Part shown: piece by piece, positions 35,968-48,784 of the stretch | How the letters are laid out: each line of letters starts with the position of its first letter | Position numbering within the stretch: the first letter of the stretch is position 1 | Assembly (NCBI RefSeq): GCF_001723175.1 | Contig: NC_064651.1 | Location: forward strand, 558,001-622,000 | Length of the DNA: 64,000 bases | Direction of reading: 5' to 3' | Source of the DNA: Penicillium oxalicum | Taxonomy: Eukaryota; Ascomycota; Eurotiomycetes; Eurotiales; Aspergillaceae | Made by a program: the position numbers and the translations under genes | Notes under the pieces: generated by a model | Databases searched by the model: none | What the model was told of the DNA's origin: nothing | What the model saw: the letters and a program-made list of their open reading frames with translations, nothing else

Positions 35968-38812
35968 AAGGGAGAGAAGAAGGGAAGATAAAGAGAGGAA
36001 ACGCAAATATGATAATGTTATTGTCTGGTCTTTGCACCCAAGAAAGGCACAATTGAAAGGAAGGAAATCAAATGACCCATTAACGGAAACAAGAAAAAAA
36101 AAGTCAACTCCGTCCGTGTCTATCATCTTTAGTCAGGTCGATCCGATGCGGGATCCATGCTGCGCGGAAAATTCTCCACTCGGAGCCGAGTTTGAAGATC
36201 AATTCGTGAGAGAGAGAGAGAGGGGGGGGGGAAGAAAGAGAAACGATTTCATCAACGTTGCATCGAGTTTCGCGCCCGGTGGTGATTTCGCCTCGCAACT
36301 CGATTTGCACATGTACCTGTCCAAGATTGGAAACTGTTTGAATAAAGAGAGGCGGATTGCGAGAACGGCTAGAAGATGATTGAAAGGAATTCCAAGATGC
36401 GGAACTCTGGCACCAGCAATCCATACCTAGGTTTGCAAGATATCTGAAGAGCTCTACAGTACATATGTAACTGAATTCCCTCTGGTACATACTGCAGGCG
36501 CCGACTTTTACCGGTACACACATGGGTCCTGTGGATGGAATCGAGACGACTCAACCGGGCGGCTCGTGTCGCTGAGATCTCCACCATTGAATGTGATCCA
36601 GTGGAGGCCTCCTACAGGAGTACTTTGGAGGAGATCGGACTACAGCGGTTTCGGCTTGCGCGTGACTTTTGGTTTTTGCCCGAAGGTTTGCCGAATGTCA
36701 CCTCGACTGATTCCTGTCAGAGAGCATGAATGTCTCTCGTGTCGACCATGAGAGAAGGTGAGGCGATCCGTCATCGTACGCCTCGAACCGGGGGAGACAC
36801 AAGAGGTTCGTCGTCCGCGATCCACCAAACGGAGCTCTCAAGAGGGACTTGGAGCATGCACCCTGGTGCTTTTCAAACTCCTGATGTTCTCATTCAAGGC
36901 ACATCACTTGCTCTGTACTTCCCTGATGAAGGTCGGATCCGAATTCACGTGTCAACGCCTCGGGGAACCCGTGGAGCTGACTGACTTTCCATCGCAAGAT
37001 GCCTGTCTTGCACGCGGACCGATACTTTCACAGAGCTCTCCCGAAGAAGGACGATGGAGACCATTCGCCTGCCATGAACCAGTAACTTACTCGGTCGCTG
37101 ACCTGGCCGGGGATGTGATTGGCTTCGTGATGGGCCGAGCCTGCTGTGCGACCGTACCGCACCGGCTCGACTCGACTCCAGTACCTGGTAGGCTAGGAGC
37201 AGTCTAGCAGTACCTCGGATATATGGCTGGAGTCTGGCGTGCGTCTGGATGCACCTGATCGAACCGTTGGACCAGATGAGACACCTGTACACATCATCCA
37301 GACTCTTTTGCTCTCGATCCGGGGATGACCAGACTGGTAGACAGACGCGCCGGTGATCGCTCCGGCGTCTATTCCCGCAACGAAGTGGCTCAGTGAGACG
37401 AGATGAGAGAAAACAAAAGACCGACGAGGTTGGTCCATCGGCTGGTGGGCCAAGCCTTAGCGAGGGGGGCGGCACGAGCTCCGTGCACCCTGCAGCCGGC
37501 CCAAAACGGAGATCCTCTCCCCCTCCCATCCTCAGAATGGATGGACGGAGACGGAGATGGGCTGAGGCTGTGATCGGCCGAGCACCGTCTCTTTACGTGG
37601 GGAGAGGGCAGCCATGAGCGACCGAGCAGGAGGCATCCTGATTCGTGCAAGTCGGTTCGATGCGTAGTGAGTTCGCTGTCTTGGTGGAATGATCTTGCTC
37701 TGTTTGCCCAAAGGTCAATTGGTTCAACGAGTCCACCCCGGGGTCCATCCTCGTGCGGGACAAGTGAATCGCCCTCGTTCCTTGAGCAGCGTTCGCCAGA
37801 CTGGAGCAATGACTGAACTCGTCGAGTGGATAATCGCGTGCCTGAAGATCTCTCTGCTTGCGGAGGGAGCAGAATCTCCTTCAGTCAAGTCTTTCATATG
37901 CAGTGGTCCTGTACTATGAGCAAATGTCTCTCTTCTCGAGTCATTCTCTCGGCCGGCCATTCCTTCTGCAAAATAGGCCCCAAATTTTTTTTTCTTCTGC
38001 AACGTTCTATCATCCTCGCCTTCATCTTTCTCCCATACACAGTTCTAGACTGATCAGCTCGAGTCTCTGTCTCTCTCCGTTGCCCAGGGAAAGTAAAGCC
38101 CCAAGAAGCTCGTGAGAATCAAAGCGACTGGAGATGAGACCGGCCAGAAACGAAACACGGACGAGCGCCAAGGTTCACTTCATACCCTCGGTATCCAGTC
38201 TCGATCCGCCAAAGGTCAGGATTTAACGTCCAGCAAATAGATTCACTCAGCTTCCCCCATGTCGTAGCACCAGCAAACCCCCATCAACGAGACAACTACC
38301 CAATGCCCGCACAGGCCGATGTTGTTTCTCCAAGTGGCAATAGACAGAAATCCTCTCCCCCAAATTGCATCTCCTCTCGGTCGGTCTCCTTTCCTTGCGA
38401 GGTTCCACTCTCCGTGCACCGTGCACCTACCCAGTCGTATCCACCCGTCGTAGAGAGTACTCCCGCGAATCGTAGTCGTTGCAAGCCTGTTCCTTTCATC
38501 CTGGATGCAGTTTAGTCACTCTCTGTAGCTTTGGAAGTTCTTTCTCCACAACGAGCCGGTGCCTTTCTCTTTGATTTCCCTCTTTCTCGACGGCGTTACG
38601 CCGAGAGAAGTGGGAAAAAGCGGGTGTGGGTATGTATTGGGTAATAATGGGTGTACGTATACATGCTCAATTCCTAGAGTTTCCGGTTGACAATTTCCAC
38701 TGTTGTCGTAGTGATTGTGGTCTTTTCTATGATTTGTCTTGCACGTGTCCGTTTATCTTTTCTTTTTGTTCTTGGTCTCTCCTCTTCCTTGGTTTTTTCC
38801 CCCATTCTGGGT

Positions 38813-38830
38813 GGGGGGGGGGGGGGGGGG
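38813..38830. repeat. Mononucleotide G18 run
   Basis: Eighteen G on the plus strand, after a T- and C-rich stretch at 38755-38803; only 420 bp from the C24 run of opposite polarity. Confidence 0.9.
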
Positions 38831-39250
38831 ACATTCGTGATGTGATGTTCTTTTGGAGGCTGTTGTTGCAAAACCTCGCGCATGCACTTCTTCTGGGGAT
38901 CGTCAACTTTTGGGGGGGAAGCTGATACATATGTGCGGACGATTCATTCGAAATACTCAATCTACCATTAGCCTCTTCTTATTGCCATCTCCGAGTGAGC
39001 TTGTGCTTTTTGGTTTGTAGGCGTACGCCCTATTTAAAGAGTACATGCCGTGTCTGTTGCATGATGACTAGATACACTCCATTACACGAGCTGATATGAC
39101 CCGAGTCTCCGTGAGAACTATCCATGGATACAGACGAATCTGCAACGGCCCAAGACTCCTGCGTTTCTCGGTTTGTCATCGTGAACCTGTGTTGCACCAT
39201 TGCCGATCTCGAATGGAGATGGTACACTGGAAACTTCTCTCCATTGCCTT

Positions 39251-39274
39251 CCCCCCCCCCCCCCCCCCCCCCCC
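39251..39274. repeat. Mononucleotide C24 run
   Basis: Twenty-four C on the plus strand, then T and four more C. This is the longest C run in the window. Confidence 0.9.
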
Positions 39275-40462
39275 TCCCCGGGGCTGCACGGACTTTTGAT
39301 CTTCGATTTTTCTATTCTCGCCCTTCCTCGGTGGTTCATCCACAGTCACCCGTGCAGCGGACCATTTTGCATGACATGGAGAGAAATGTGATTGTGTCCA
39401 GCCCCAAAGGAGCTACTGTAGTGCTCATACCGATACACCCGGTTCATCTCGACTACTGTCAATATCGTTTCCACTTCTCGACCGTCCACTGGGCCCCCTA
39501 GGCTTCGGTTCTCCACCGAGTCCGCGCCGTCCGCACTCCACTCGGTCGTGGATGCCCATGAACTTCTGAAGTGACTCGCGCTGGTTAGCGGCCCCCGAGG
39601 TCCACTTGGATGATCCCGGTCGCTCCCGGGTCCATTCGCATCAAATTGGGACTGGGATGACTTGCCTGCACTGGCTACGCCATTCACACATGCAATTGGG
39701 GATGTGGTGGATACATTCTCGTCCACTGCGTTTGCCGCTCCGTGTTGACGAGCGGGAGAGACGTGATCGTCTTGGTTGCTGCAGCACCGCGTCCCTCGTA
39801 CAAATTGTCGGCGGGTCGGTATTGTCGTGTTCTGTCCTTTGACCAGGCGTCGTCCATGATCGCCAAAAGGGCCGTCTTCCAGGTCCTGGCTCTTTGGCCC
39901 GATCCACTAACGGAGGTCTGGTTTCTCTCCGAAGAGCTTTTTTTGGTCTTGCGGGCAATTTGCACAGAGCTCTGTCCTAGGTATATACTTATACTGTCGA
40001 TGTTGACTTGAGTAGATATGATAGTCCATCGTAGTTAGATAGTATTATGACGATAGTACGATGACATATCCTAGTGCTTCTTCGATCTACCCTTTCTACC
40101 GTATACAATGTAGCCCATCATCCGCATTCAGTGATGTGCCATCGGTCGACTCTTGGAGGGTGGGCCGTTCTTCTTTTGCAAACAAAACCTTGACTCTCCG
40201 CCGCTAAAACCAAAGTGGGAGTACGCTAACCGACTTTTGACGGACGGAACGGCCGCGCGATGACATGCAGCTGCTGGCCAGAGTGGCTTTCTTTTGGGGC
40301 CAAAGGGGATTTGGAGACTGGGAAAGGTGTTTCTTTTTTTTTGGCACTAGTGGAGGAGGGCTTCTGGATCTGGATCTGCTTGGACAACTGGGCTGGGGAG
40401 GCCCATTTACGGAATGGGTTGAATTATGAATTGAATTGCGTTGGTTTCTTCTAGTTGATCCC

Positions 40463-40480
40463 GGGGGGGGGGGGGGGGGG
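40463..40480. repeat. Mononucleotide G18 run
   Basis: Eighteen G preceded by two C, in the gene desert. Confidence 0.9.
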
Positions 40481-41670
40481 TGTTCACTTTTTGTTTATTT
40501 TTTTTCTTTCCGGAAAATTTCCAAGCCTTGCGAGCGAATGCCTCACTTTCTCCAGGATGCATCACCTTTCAAGAGTGTGTGTAATAGAAAACATTTCCCC
40601 CGAGGGAATGCGCGCATGCTTCGAGTCCTTGACTTTGACCGTTGGAAAAGGACTCTCGAATGACCCGCTTTCTGACCAAAGGGAAATAACTGAAAAAAAA
40701 AGATGGTCGATCGTGTGGTGGGGATTCCACCTTTTTTTCTTTCTCCCCTTTCCCCTCATCTCCGTTGCGCCTCGTTTGACGGCTTTGGGGGGGAGGGCGT
40801 GGGATGAATGCAGAGTGGCTGATTCCACCGTCCCATGGGCTTTCTTTTTCCAGCGAATTGCAGCAGGTACTCCTCATGAAGGGATTTTTTATTCCTAGGA
40901 GTTGGTGAGGATGAAAATTGTACTCATGTAGAGTATCTACGTAGGTAGGTTGGACGATGTGGACTCGTATGTCCATGCCGTCGTGAACTGATGCCTACAT
41001 CTTCTGTTGCAGAAAGAGATACTGCCATGACGACAACCTCTCTCTCCCTGTCGTACTCGGTAGATCTAGATTATGTGCCTGGGCGAGAAAGAGGAAAATG
41101 CAACAACCCGAGTCAGACTCTATGGTGGAATCAATGATATTATTGTATCCCTCTTAGAATGTTTCCCACCAGACTCTTCTTGATACATCTCTGACACTCC
41201 AGAACCCTGATCTGTGAAATTGGGGACCGATTCCTGCTTTTATCTCCGACTCTCTTCAACCCTGTCCCATCAGCATACTAACGGTGCCTCCCTTCAATCT
41301 CAATCAAGCTCGGTGTTTCATACACCCCTGTTATTCCCTTTTCGGGACGGGGCAGACGCACCTGGGTTGTGAACGCAAACTCTCCTACTGTCTCTTTCTC
41401 TAATCCTCTTAAGGGTTCCTCCGCCCCTGGAGAGTTCGAACCATCCCATCAAATTCTCCCCCCATCCCCGGCCCCCCTCCAAACTCACACTGGCCCTACA
41501 GGGGGAACTGGTAGGTTCAATTCACCGATTCGGCTGAGTTGCGGTAGGTTTGGAAAATATATCCAGATTAATCACTTGGGTTGTGATGAATTGCTTACTT
41601 CCATGGAGTAAAAGCAAAAAAAAAAAAAAAAAGGGAAGAATTGCGGTTTTTGATGCTCATCTTTATGTTG

Positions 41671-41694
41671 GTGCTGGTGCTGGTGCTGGTGCTC
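41671..41694. repeat. GTGCTG hexanucleotide repeat
   Basis: Three exact GTGCTG units and a fourth with one change (GTGCTC). A minus-strand frame across it would read alternating His-Gln, but that frame is short and not called as a gene. Confidence 0.8.
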
Positions 41695-41844
41695 GTGTTT
41701 GCTGATGACGATGTTTGCGAGCGCTGGACACGCTATAGGAATGAACTCTTGCACAGAGGGCTACTCACGTTTTGAGATGGCAAATGTTGCCCATGTGCCG
41801 AGAATTTATGTCCTTGGTCATACTTTTGATCTGTGACTACATGG

Positions 41845-41858
41845 TACATACGTATGTA
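41845..41858. repeat. 14-bp palindrome
   Basis: TACATACGTATGTA is its own reverse complement. Two copies of TACTATCTAGT follow within about 100 bp (41911-41921 and 41950-41960), so this short AT-rich patch is rich in dyads and repeats. Confidence 0.75.
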
Positions 41859-44800
41859 GTAAGAGTACCTTACTGTCTAGCGTCTCCCTGCCTATTCCTA
41901 GTTCCTACAGTACTATCTAGTACCACAAACAGTATACTACCTTAGTACATACTATCTAGTCTTTGTACATGCAGAGTGTGACTATAGTGTACATCGTCTG
42001 GCTCTTAACTCGTCCGACCCGTGGGGCTGATTGCAGACACACTAGATCAGCATGCCGATCCTTTTGTGATCTTCTTTTTCGTCGTCTTCTTCTTCTTCCT
42101 CTTTGAATTCACCCGCGAACCTTGTCTCCTGAATCGGGTTTGTCGCCGCCGTCAAGTCGGACGATTTTCGATTTCTATTCCGAACTAGATTTCTTTTGTT
42201 TGGTTTTTTTGTCGCCAATTGTTCGGATGCAAATGTCCTGAACAGCCAGTGCAGATGGAGCCCGAGAGCGCTCAACGTGATATCTTCAAAGAAGCTAGCT
42301 CCAGGCAAAAGTTCATCCATCGAATCTATATCTAACCGATGCAACTCTTCCCATGGGAATGCTCATCAGCCGAAAATGAAGATGGACAACTGGTTCCCCC
42401 CCCCCCCAAAGAAAGAAAAATCAAAGAGAAAAATGGAGTCCATCTCCCGTCCTTTTCCACAACGGGTGATTCAATAGACATGAAGCGGACGAAATGAAAA
42501 TAAATAAAATCCAGAAAACAGAGAAAAAGAAAAGAAAATTTGAAAAGAAGAACCAAAAAGCAAGAGAAAAAAAAAGGAAATCAGATTCCCACTGTAAATC
42601 TCCGCGCTTGCTAATCAACGGGATCTTCCCTCCTCGGGCAGATCAAGGTGCGGACATTGAGATTAGTGCGAAATTTAGCGGCAACGGTTTTTTGATTTAT
42701 GTTTTTGCTTTTTCCCGTCTTATTTTTGCTGTGTTGTTTTTTTATTTTCTTTTGGATTTTTCTGTTGGATTTGAGATGACGAGCTCTCTTTTGGTATTGT
42801 CTGCATTGCGCTCTCTTCCTCCTTTCTTGACTCCACTTTGCTGTGTATGACTTTTGGTGTTGGGGATCGATGGGTAGAGCTCAGAGCAGGGTAGGTTAGG
42901 GCAGGGCAGGGGCAGAACCCGATTGTACCAGGCACAAAAAGACTGAATCGTGTAAAGTCCATTCCACAGACGACAAATGACCAAGTAGCAAGGATAGCAG
43001 GCCGGGCGTCGCAAGGTGGGCAGCCTGAAGGAGTACAGCACCGTTACTAATGGAACTACACTAACGGGACTAACTATCTCTGGACAAGATGTCAAGGGGA
43101 AAGAGATAATTGGAGAGAATCCATCGAGTGACAGTTGTGCGTGCGTGTATAATTGGGGGCTTTTCTTTTATTCAAGATCGTCATATCCGTTCTTCGGGGG
43201 CTAAGGAGAAACTCCGTCTTAGCGTTCTCGCTCCGGGGGACTTTACTTCAATTGGAAGTCGGATGGATGTTCACCCTCTAGTACTTGTGTATGGACATGG
43301 ACATGTACGGAGGCTGCGCTATCCGGAAAAGGTTACTGTCATTTTTGGCTTAGGGAGGGGGTTTGAACGGCTAAACGCACGCTGGCTGGAGCTAGAGATG
43401 CTTTTTGGATGGAAGACGTGGCGTTTATTGGGTGTTAAAAGGAAAGATGAGGATGGGGTTCATTTCGGCTCAGGTGAGGGATCTGGAGGGGTGGAATGTT
43501 TTCGACTACGATTCTACTTTGATTTGCATGCTGGTTGTGGGTTTGGATGAGCGTTCTTCTGGAAGATTAGGAATGTCCTCTGAGAGGTTATATAGGAGTA
43601 GGAGATCAAGGTGTCAATTGAAGAGAGATGCTTTTGTCCTTTTCTTTGGAGGGAGGATCTCCAAGGAACCGGATTCGCCTAGTATGCGCGTCGTTCTCGT
43701 CGAGGTATATATACCCTTGTGTGTTCCAAAACGTTAGATCATGGGCATATTCAAATGGAATCGGCCCTGAAGTGATGATGCCAAAGTACCGTGGTACCGT
43801 GCACTATAGAACTCCTTCGAGAAGCCCTTGTGAAACCACGCTATCCATACCGACGACTGCCGGCACGGGCGACGGACATGGTCAGTTCATCCTCAAGGCC
43901 AAAATTGACAGATAGACCTACATTCAAACAATCGCAGTACTTTTGCCTACAGAGTCATGGCCCCGGCCACATTGGGTAATTTCCGTGGCTCATGAGGAGA
44001 TCGCGGCTCAGCAGGGTTCAAAGCCACCCCTGACTTTGTACTGGGCCGTGCAAGAAGAACGAAAATGTACTTTGGAAAGGCCAGAAACGAGTGAAATACA
44101 TACAGCCCTCCCCTGAGCAATAGTAATCTGAATCATCATGTGATATTGATCGGAGGTAGCGGAAGATTTCTTACAAAAGTCCTTTTAGTTTCTTTTTGGC
44201 TTTCTTTTCGGGAATGAACATGGATCAGGGCCTAAGCTCGGAACACAAAAGCAAATTTCCGGTGAGATCTTTGTGATTCTGGAAGAAAACCAGCCTATTT
44301 TACATGGAACTGCGATCCAGTTTGAGCAACATGCATCCTGGGTGAAGTTTAAGAACATGGTCCGAGCTCTATACTGTAGGCTGAGAAGAGGTGAGACCAC
44401 CTACAGATTAGATGAGACGAGCAGATTTCGGATATTAGAATCTGGGTCTCATTTTGGTAAAGAGCAAGAGCAACCTGACATTGAATGGTCTTGACATGGC
44501 CCGAAAAAAAACTATCGTCATGGAAAACTTTCTGGTCTTTTGGCTGTCAAAGGCATCAGTCTTCGGAAGATTGAAAGCTCCTCGTCGAAATCGGACATTG
44601 GACTTGGGGGAGATTTCTATGTAATTCGGAATAGACTGAGTGATCACTCGTTTCTCACATTGACGTGTTCAAGATTACACATGCACATGACATTCATTCT
44701 CTAGCGTGCTTGAACGAGCTATAGACTAAGTCCTAGGACATATGTAAGAAGAGTCGAAAGAGAGACACTAGGCGTTATCAACATGGACGTCTACCTATCG

Positions 44801-47800
44801 CATACCGGTCTCGACATCAGATTCTCGAACCTCAGAGACCCTTTACTCCAGTCAAACTCTATTCCATTTCCATAAAACGTCGCCCGCCCATCTACCTGCC
44901 TGTTCACTTCCTGATGCTAATATGTTGTCCATCTTGGAGGTGGGGGGAAGGGGAGAAGCATATTCGAAGATTGTCCACGAATATGATGCTAACATCAAGG
45001 GTGCTCAGACTTCAGCCTCTCCCGCTTTATTGCCGCGTTCGACTCCAAGCAGAAACATCACCGTCTCACCTGCTGTAGCTTCCTCGGACGTGCATAAATG
45101 TCCCTAGTCTACCACCACTACGAGCTACATGGGTCCATGTAGCCACAGCAGTACGGAAAATGTTCCGGAATGCACCTGCATCGGGGCGAGGTACTTTTTT
45201 TGAGGGGGGATTTCAAAAGGAGAAGAAAGAAAAGATAATAATGAGTTATAAGTACAGTAAGCCCGGACCTCCGCGGGCTGAAGCTGAATTCTCCTGTTTT
45301 GGCGTTGGAAGCAATGCAAAAATCCCATCGTACCGGTTCAACCGCATCGGCATTGTCTGATCGCGCTTCGCTACCACCCAAATCGAGGGGGTTGCGTCTC
45401 GGCGCATCTGCATGTCTAGTTCAGCGCGGCAAGATCAGGACATGTAACTCGAGAGGCTAAGGTTCGGAGTAGAGCTTGGGGAGATTTCCTTAGTTACCTT
45501 TTTTTTCACATTATTTTTCTGTTTTGGAATTCATTTTTCCTAATCTGGCATCTAGGTTTTTTCCTCCCCCTTGGGTGTTGCGGGGATGTCCCCGGCGGCT
45601 GTGATATGAAGTCTTCGAGAGTGTCGGGTAAGTCAATGCTTCATATGGAATTCTTTTTCTAGGTGGTACTTTTTGTGTTTGGAGGGCATGTTTTCGTTTG
45701 GATTTGCCCGAATCAAAATTGGTCTTGGGGGTACATGTTTAAGATATGTATTTCTGGTGCAACTGTATACTATTTCGAGTTTGACATGGTGCAAGCCGAT
45801 ATCTTAGTAAGAGGTTTGGAACAATCTTAATGCATGCCCGTATGACACAAATTTAACCACAAGCCTAGTACTCAATCCCACCTTGCATTCATGACCCTAA
45901 CTTTTGGACGAAATCGAACAACAGCTCAAAATCCTCATCTCCATCCACAATGCACGCCAGGGCTGATCATTCATTCTCCACGCTTCTGTTATTCTTCGAG
46001 TAGTATGTAAACTATCCCTCCCTACTCTCTTGCAGAGTCACATACTTCACCAGGACTCCTACAGACAACGTCCTTATCTAGCTACAAGTCTCCACCAACG
46101 AAGCTCAAACTCGAACTTTGATTTATGACGAAAGCACCCGCTAGTACTAGGAAACAAGAAAACAAAAGCAAAACCCTCACCTTGTCTTTTCTTTTTTTAT
46201 TTCCCCGATGACTACCAAGCCCAGATAGCAGAGAAAGTACGATACCTACCTTCACTCCTGTGTCTACATTCCTCTCACATGTACAACTGAGTGCTCTCCG
46301 TGACGTCAGAGAAATAGCACACTCGTACCCCCACCAGCGCCGAGCCGGCACATGGTCGAAGTACTAGTTGCCAGGTCCGGACATGATTGTTGTTTTCATC
46401 TAGTTTTCGAGTCTCCTCCCATTACTCAAGGATAGTCCGTTTGTGAATAAACGTGCCGCTTACCCTTCTGGAATTGATGACCATTCATCAGCGTTGGCGA
46501 TTACTATTTTTGTTGTGTCTGTACATTTGGCAGGAGAATGCGAAGGTTTGGCTTGTCTTTGATTCTCCGCGGAACTACAATATGGTCCGGGGGTTTTGCG
46601 TGCTATTGAAGTCGGAAATAGATCGACGATGGGTACTTCAGTGATGAATAGCGAGGATGGGCAGTGTACAGTCTGTATTTTATCGAGTACTGTGACTTTC
46701 CGGGCGTAGGACTATGATGAAAAGTGTCAAGCACCTAGGGCCAACTTCTCACATAGATACCAAAATTACTGCAGTATCTCGGAAAGACCACAAACGTACA
46801 ATCCGACTCTATACCCCGTGTGGTTTACGGATTCCCAAAGCGCCCCCAAACATCCGGGTTATCCAGACGCGCGGAGATGCGGGGACTAACTCATCTTCTA
46901 ATCCTTTCCGATCCTGGCTACGCTAAGGTACTAGGTGGCAGGTGCTGTGCTGCTATAGTGACGATGATGATGCAGTGTCCCCCCTACCCCCGGAAGTATC
47001 CCATACATCCCCCCGTTGCCACTAATGCGAGTGGGAAACCAGAACGAGAGGGTGGAGATGATGTGTGTTCGATGTCCAGGGTCCACGGGTGCAGCAGGTA
47101 TGCATTACCCGTGTAGTATGAGTATATTGTGTTTAAGTATATTTGACTTGACAAATTTTAGAGAAAGAAAAAGAAATGTTCATCTCTCTTCATATGGGCC
47201 TTTTTGGATAATTCCTTCTCTCCGCGAGGCCATATTCAAGCTTGTACTTTTCTTGAACGACGTGCATCGGAGATAAGCGTTTTCGAATAAATCGAAATGA
47301 CAGAAAAAGAACGAGCACAGTATATAATGCATTCACCCCTGTAACTCGGCGCCTGCACCCTGCGCTATTCCAGTTCTGCTACCGCGATTGCAATGCAAAT
47401 GCACGATCGAGACTGCAAACTACCGGGATGAAGACTATGTAGGTTGACAATTTAGGAAAAGTTGACGGGACGACGTGTGTGTGTGTGGACCCGATATTGA
47501 GATGAATTCACACTCAAATCAACATGATGGAAGAATGATTATGATGATGTGAATATTTTTTTCCCTTTCCTTTGGTTGATGGATTGTGTAGATCTATCTT
47601 ACGATTTCACCGGATATCTTACCTATTACGGCTGTAGACCTAAGATTTGATCGGCAATGTCGATTTGGAGAAATACGGTTGATCCTATAGGTATGGTGTG
47701 CTGGAGAGTTACATCACTGCACTTGCCACGACGGAGCTGGGCTAGGATCTGTTTTTTTTTTCTTTGTTTCTTTTCAATGGGCTTCCTGTTTTGGTTTCTC

Positions 47801-48784
47801 TGTTTGCTTCTATTTTGAAGGTCTTAGCTAAAACCTTGAATTCCAAATGTTTGCCTGGCCGTGGACAGGACCTCGCCGCAATCATATTCTTCACCGTGGA
47901 CCAGATGCAGGTCAACCAACTGTTTAGGTCTTGTGCAGGGTGCAGGGAGGCACGATAAGCCGACACCCAACGCCATTTCACTTCCGGATGGGAGGTGTGA
48001 GCTAGGGCTCCAGATCTTGGTGTTCCTGTAGAGTTTGAAAATATTCACATGCTGGAGCCCCTCCGCTGGTGAGTAGACAGATTTACATGTCGAGAAGGGT
48101 ATCGTTGGGCTCGGCAGGTTTACAGGGTCCGAAAAAGCAAAGTTTCTTGTGCTTTTTTGTCTTCAAGTCGCCGGTTGAGATCTGGGTGCATATTCCAAGG
48201 TTATGTACAATGAAGGCGGAGGAAGTAGTTTCGAATCACCTAGTGTATATCTAGGGATCATAGGGGGGAAATGTGTCTTCATGAAAAGATGTATTTTTTT
48301 TTTTAATTTTTACTATTAGTCTTTCTTCTTTCTTCGTCTCGGATCATCAAGTGGTCGGAAGTTCTTGGTACTCGCGAGACTATGCCTGTTCCTGTCAGTG
48401 TAGAGAAACAAGCATGGATTACCAAAAGTGACCTGTCAGTTTCTGCAACTGGTTCCTGCCTCGGCACATGTGTGCTTGGCTGGTGGACAGATCACAAAAT
48501 CAGACCTCAAGGGTGCACAAGACGCCGCTTATAAGGCTAAGCGTTGTTCCCACGATTAGAAATTGGTCTTTGCCTGTTCTGATGTGTTGTGACCATGTCA
48601 AAAAGCCCATGAGTCCTTTCTCTCTCTATTCCTGACTTGTGTGGCTGGAGGTAGAGCATCCCCCTCCTTTCCCCCTCAAGAAAAGCGATACCAAGCAAAA
48701 CGGGGAAGGTAATCGCCAGTATTTCAACATGTGTAATATTCTCCTTCCGGACAAGGCCACTGGTCGCATCTCACGGTCGAGCCG

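Larger units (their letters stand above)
29872..48784. other. 18.9-kb gene desert
   Basis: No gene is recognised on either strand over nearly 19 kb, although composition is not strongly AT-rich. The longest frames (32060-33016 minus, 318 codons; 36945-37529 minus, 194 codons) lack family motifs and overlap equally open frames in other phases. The stretch carries at least eight G or C runs (C14 at 30432, G11 at 31135, C17 at 34138, G21 at 35947, G18 at 38813, C24 at 39251, G18 at 40463, C12 at 42396), several palindromes, a short GTGCTG repeat at 41671-41694, and many pyrimidine- or purine-rich tracts. It could hold long non-coding transcripts or distant control DNA; sequence alone does not show which. 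Confidence 0.5.
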
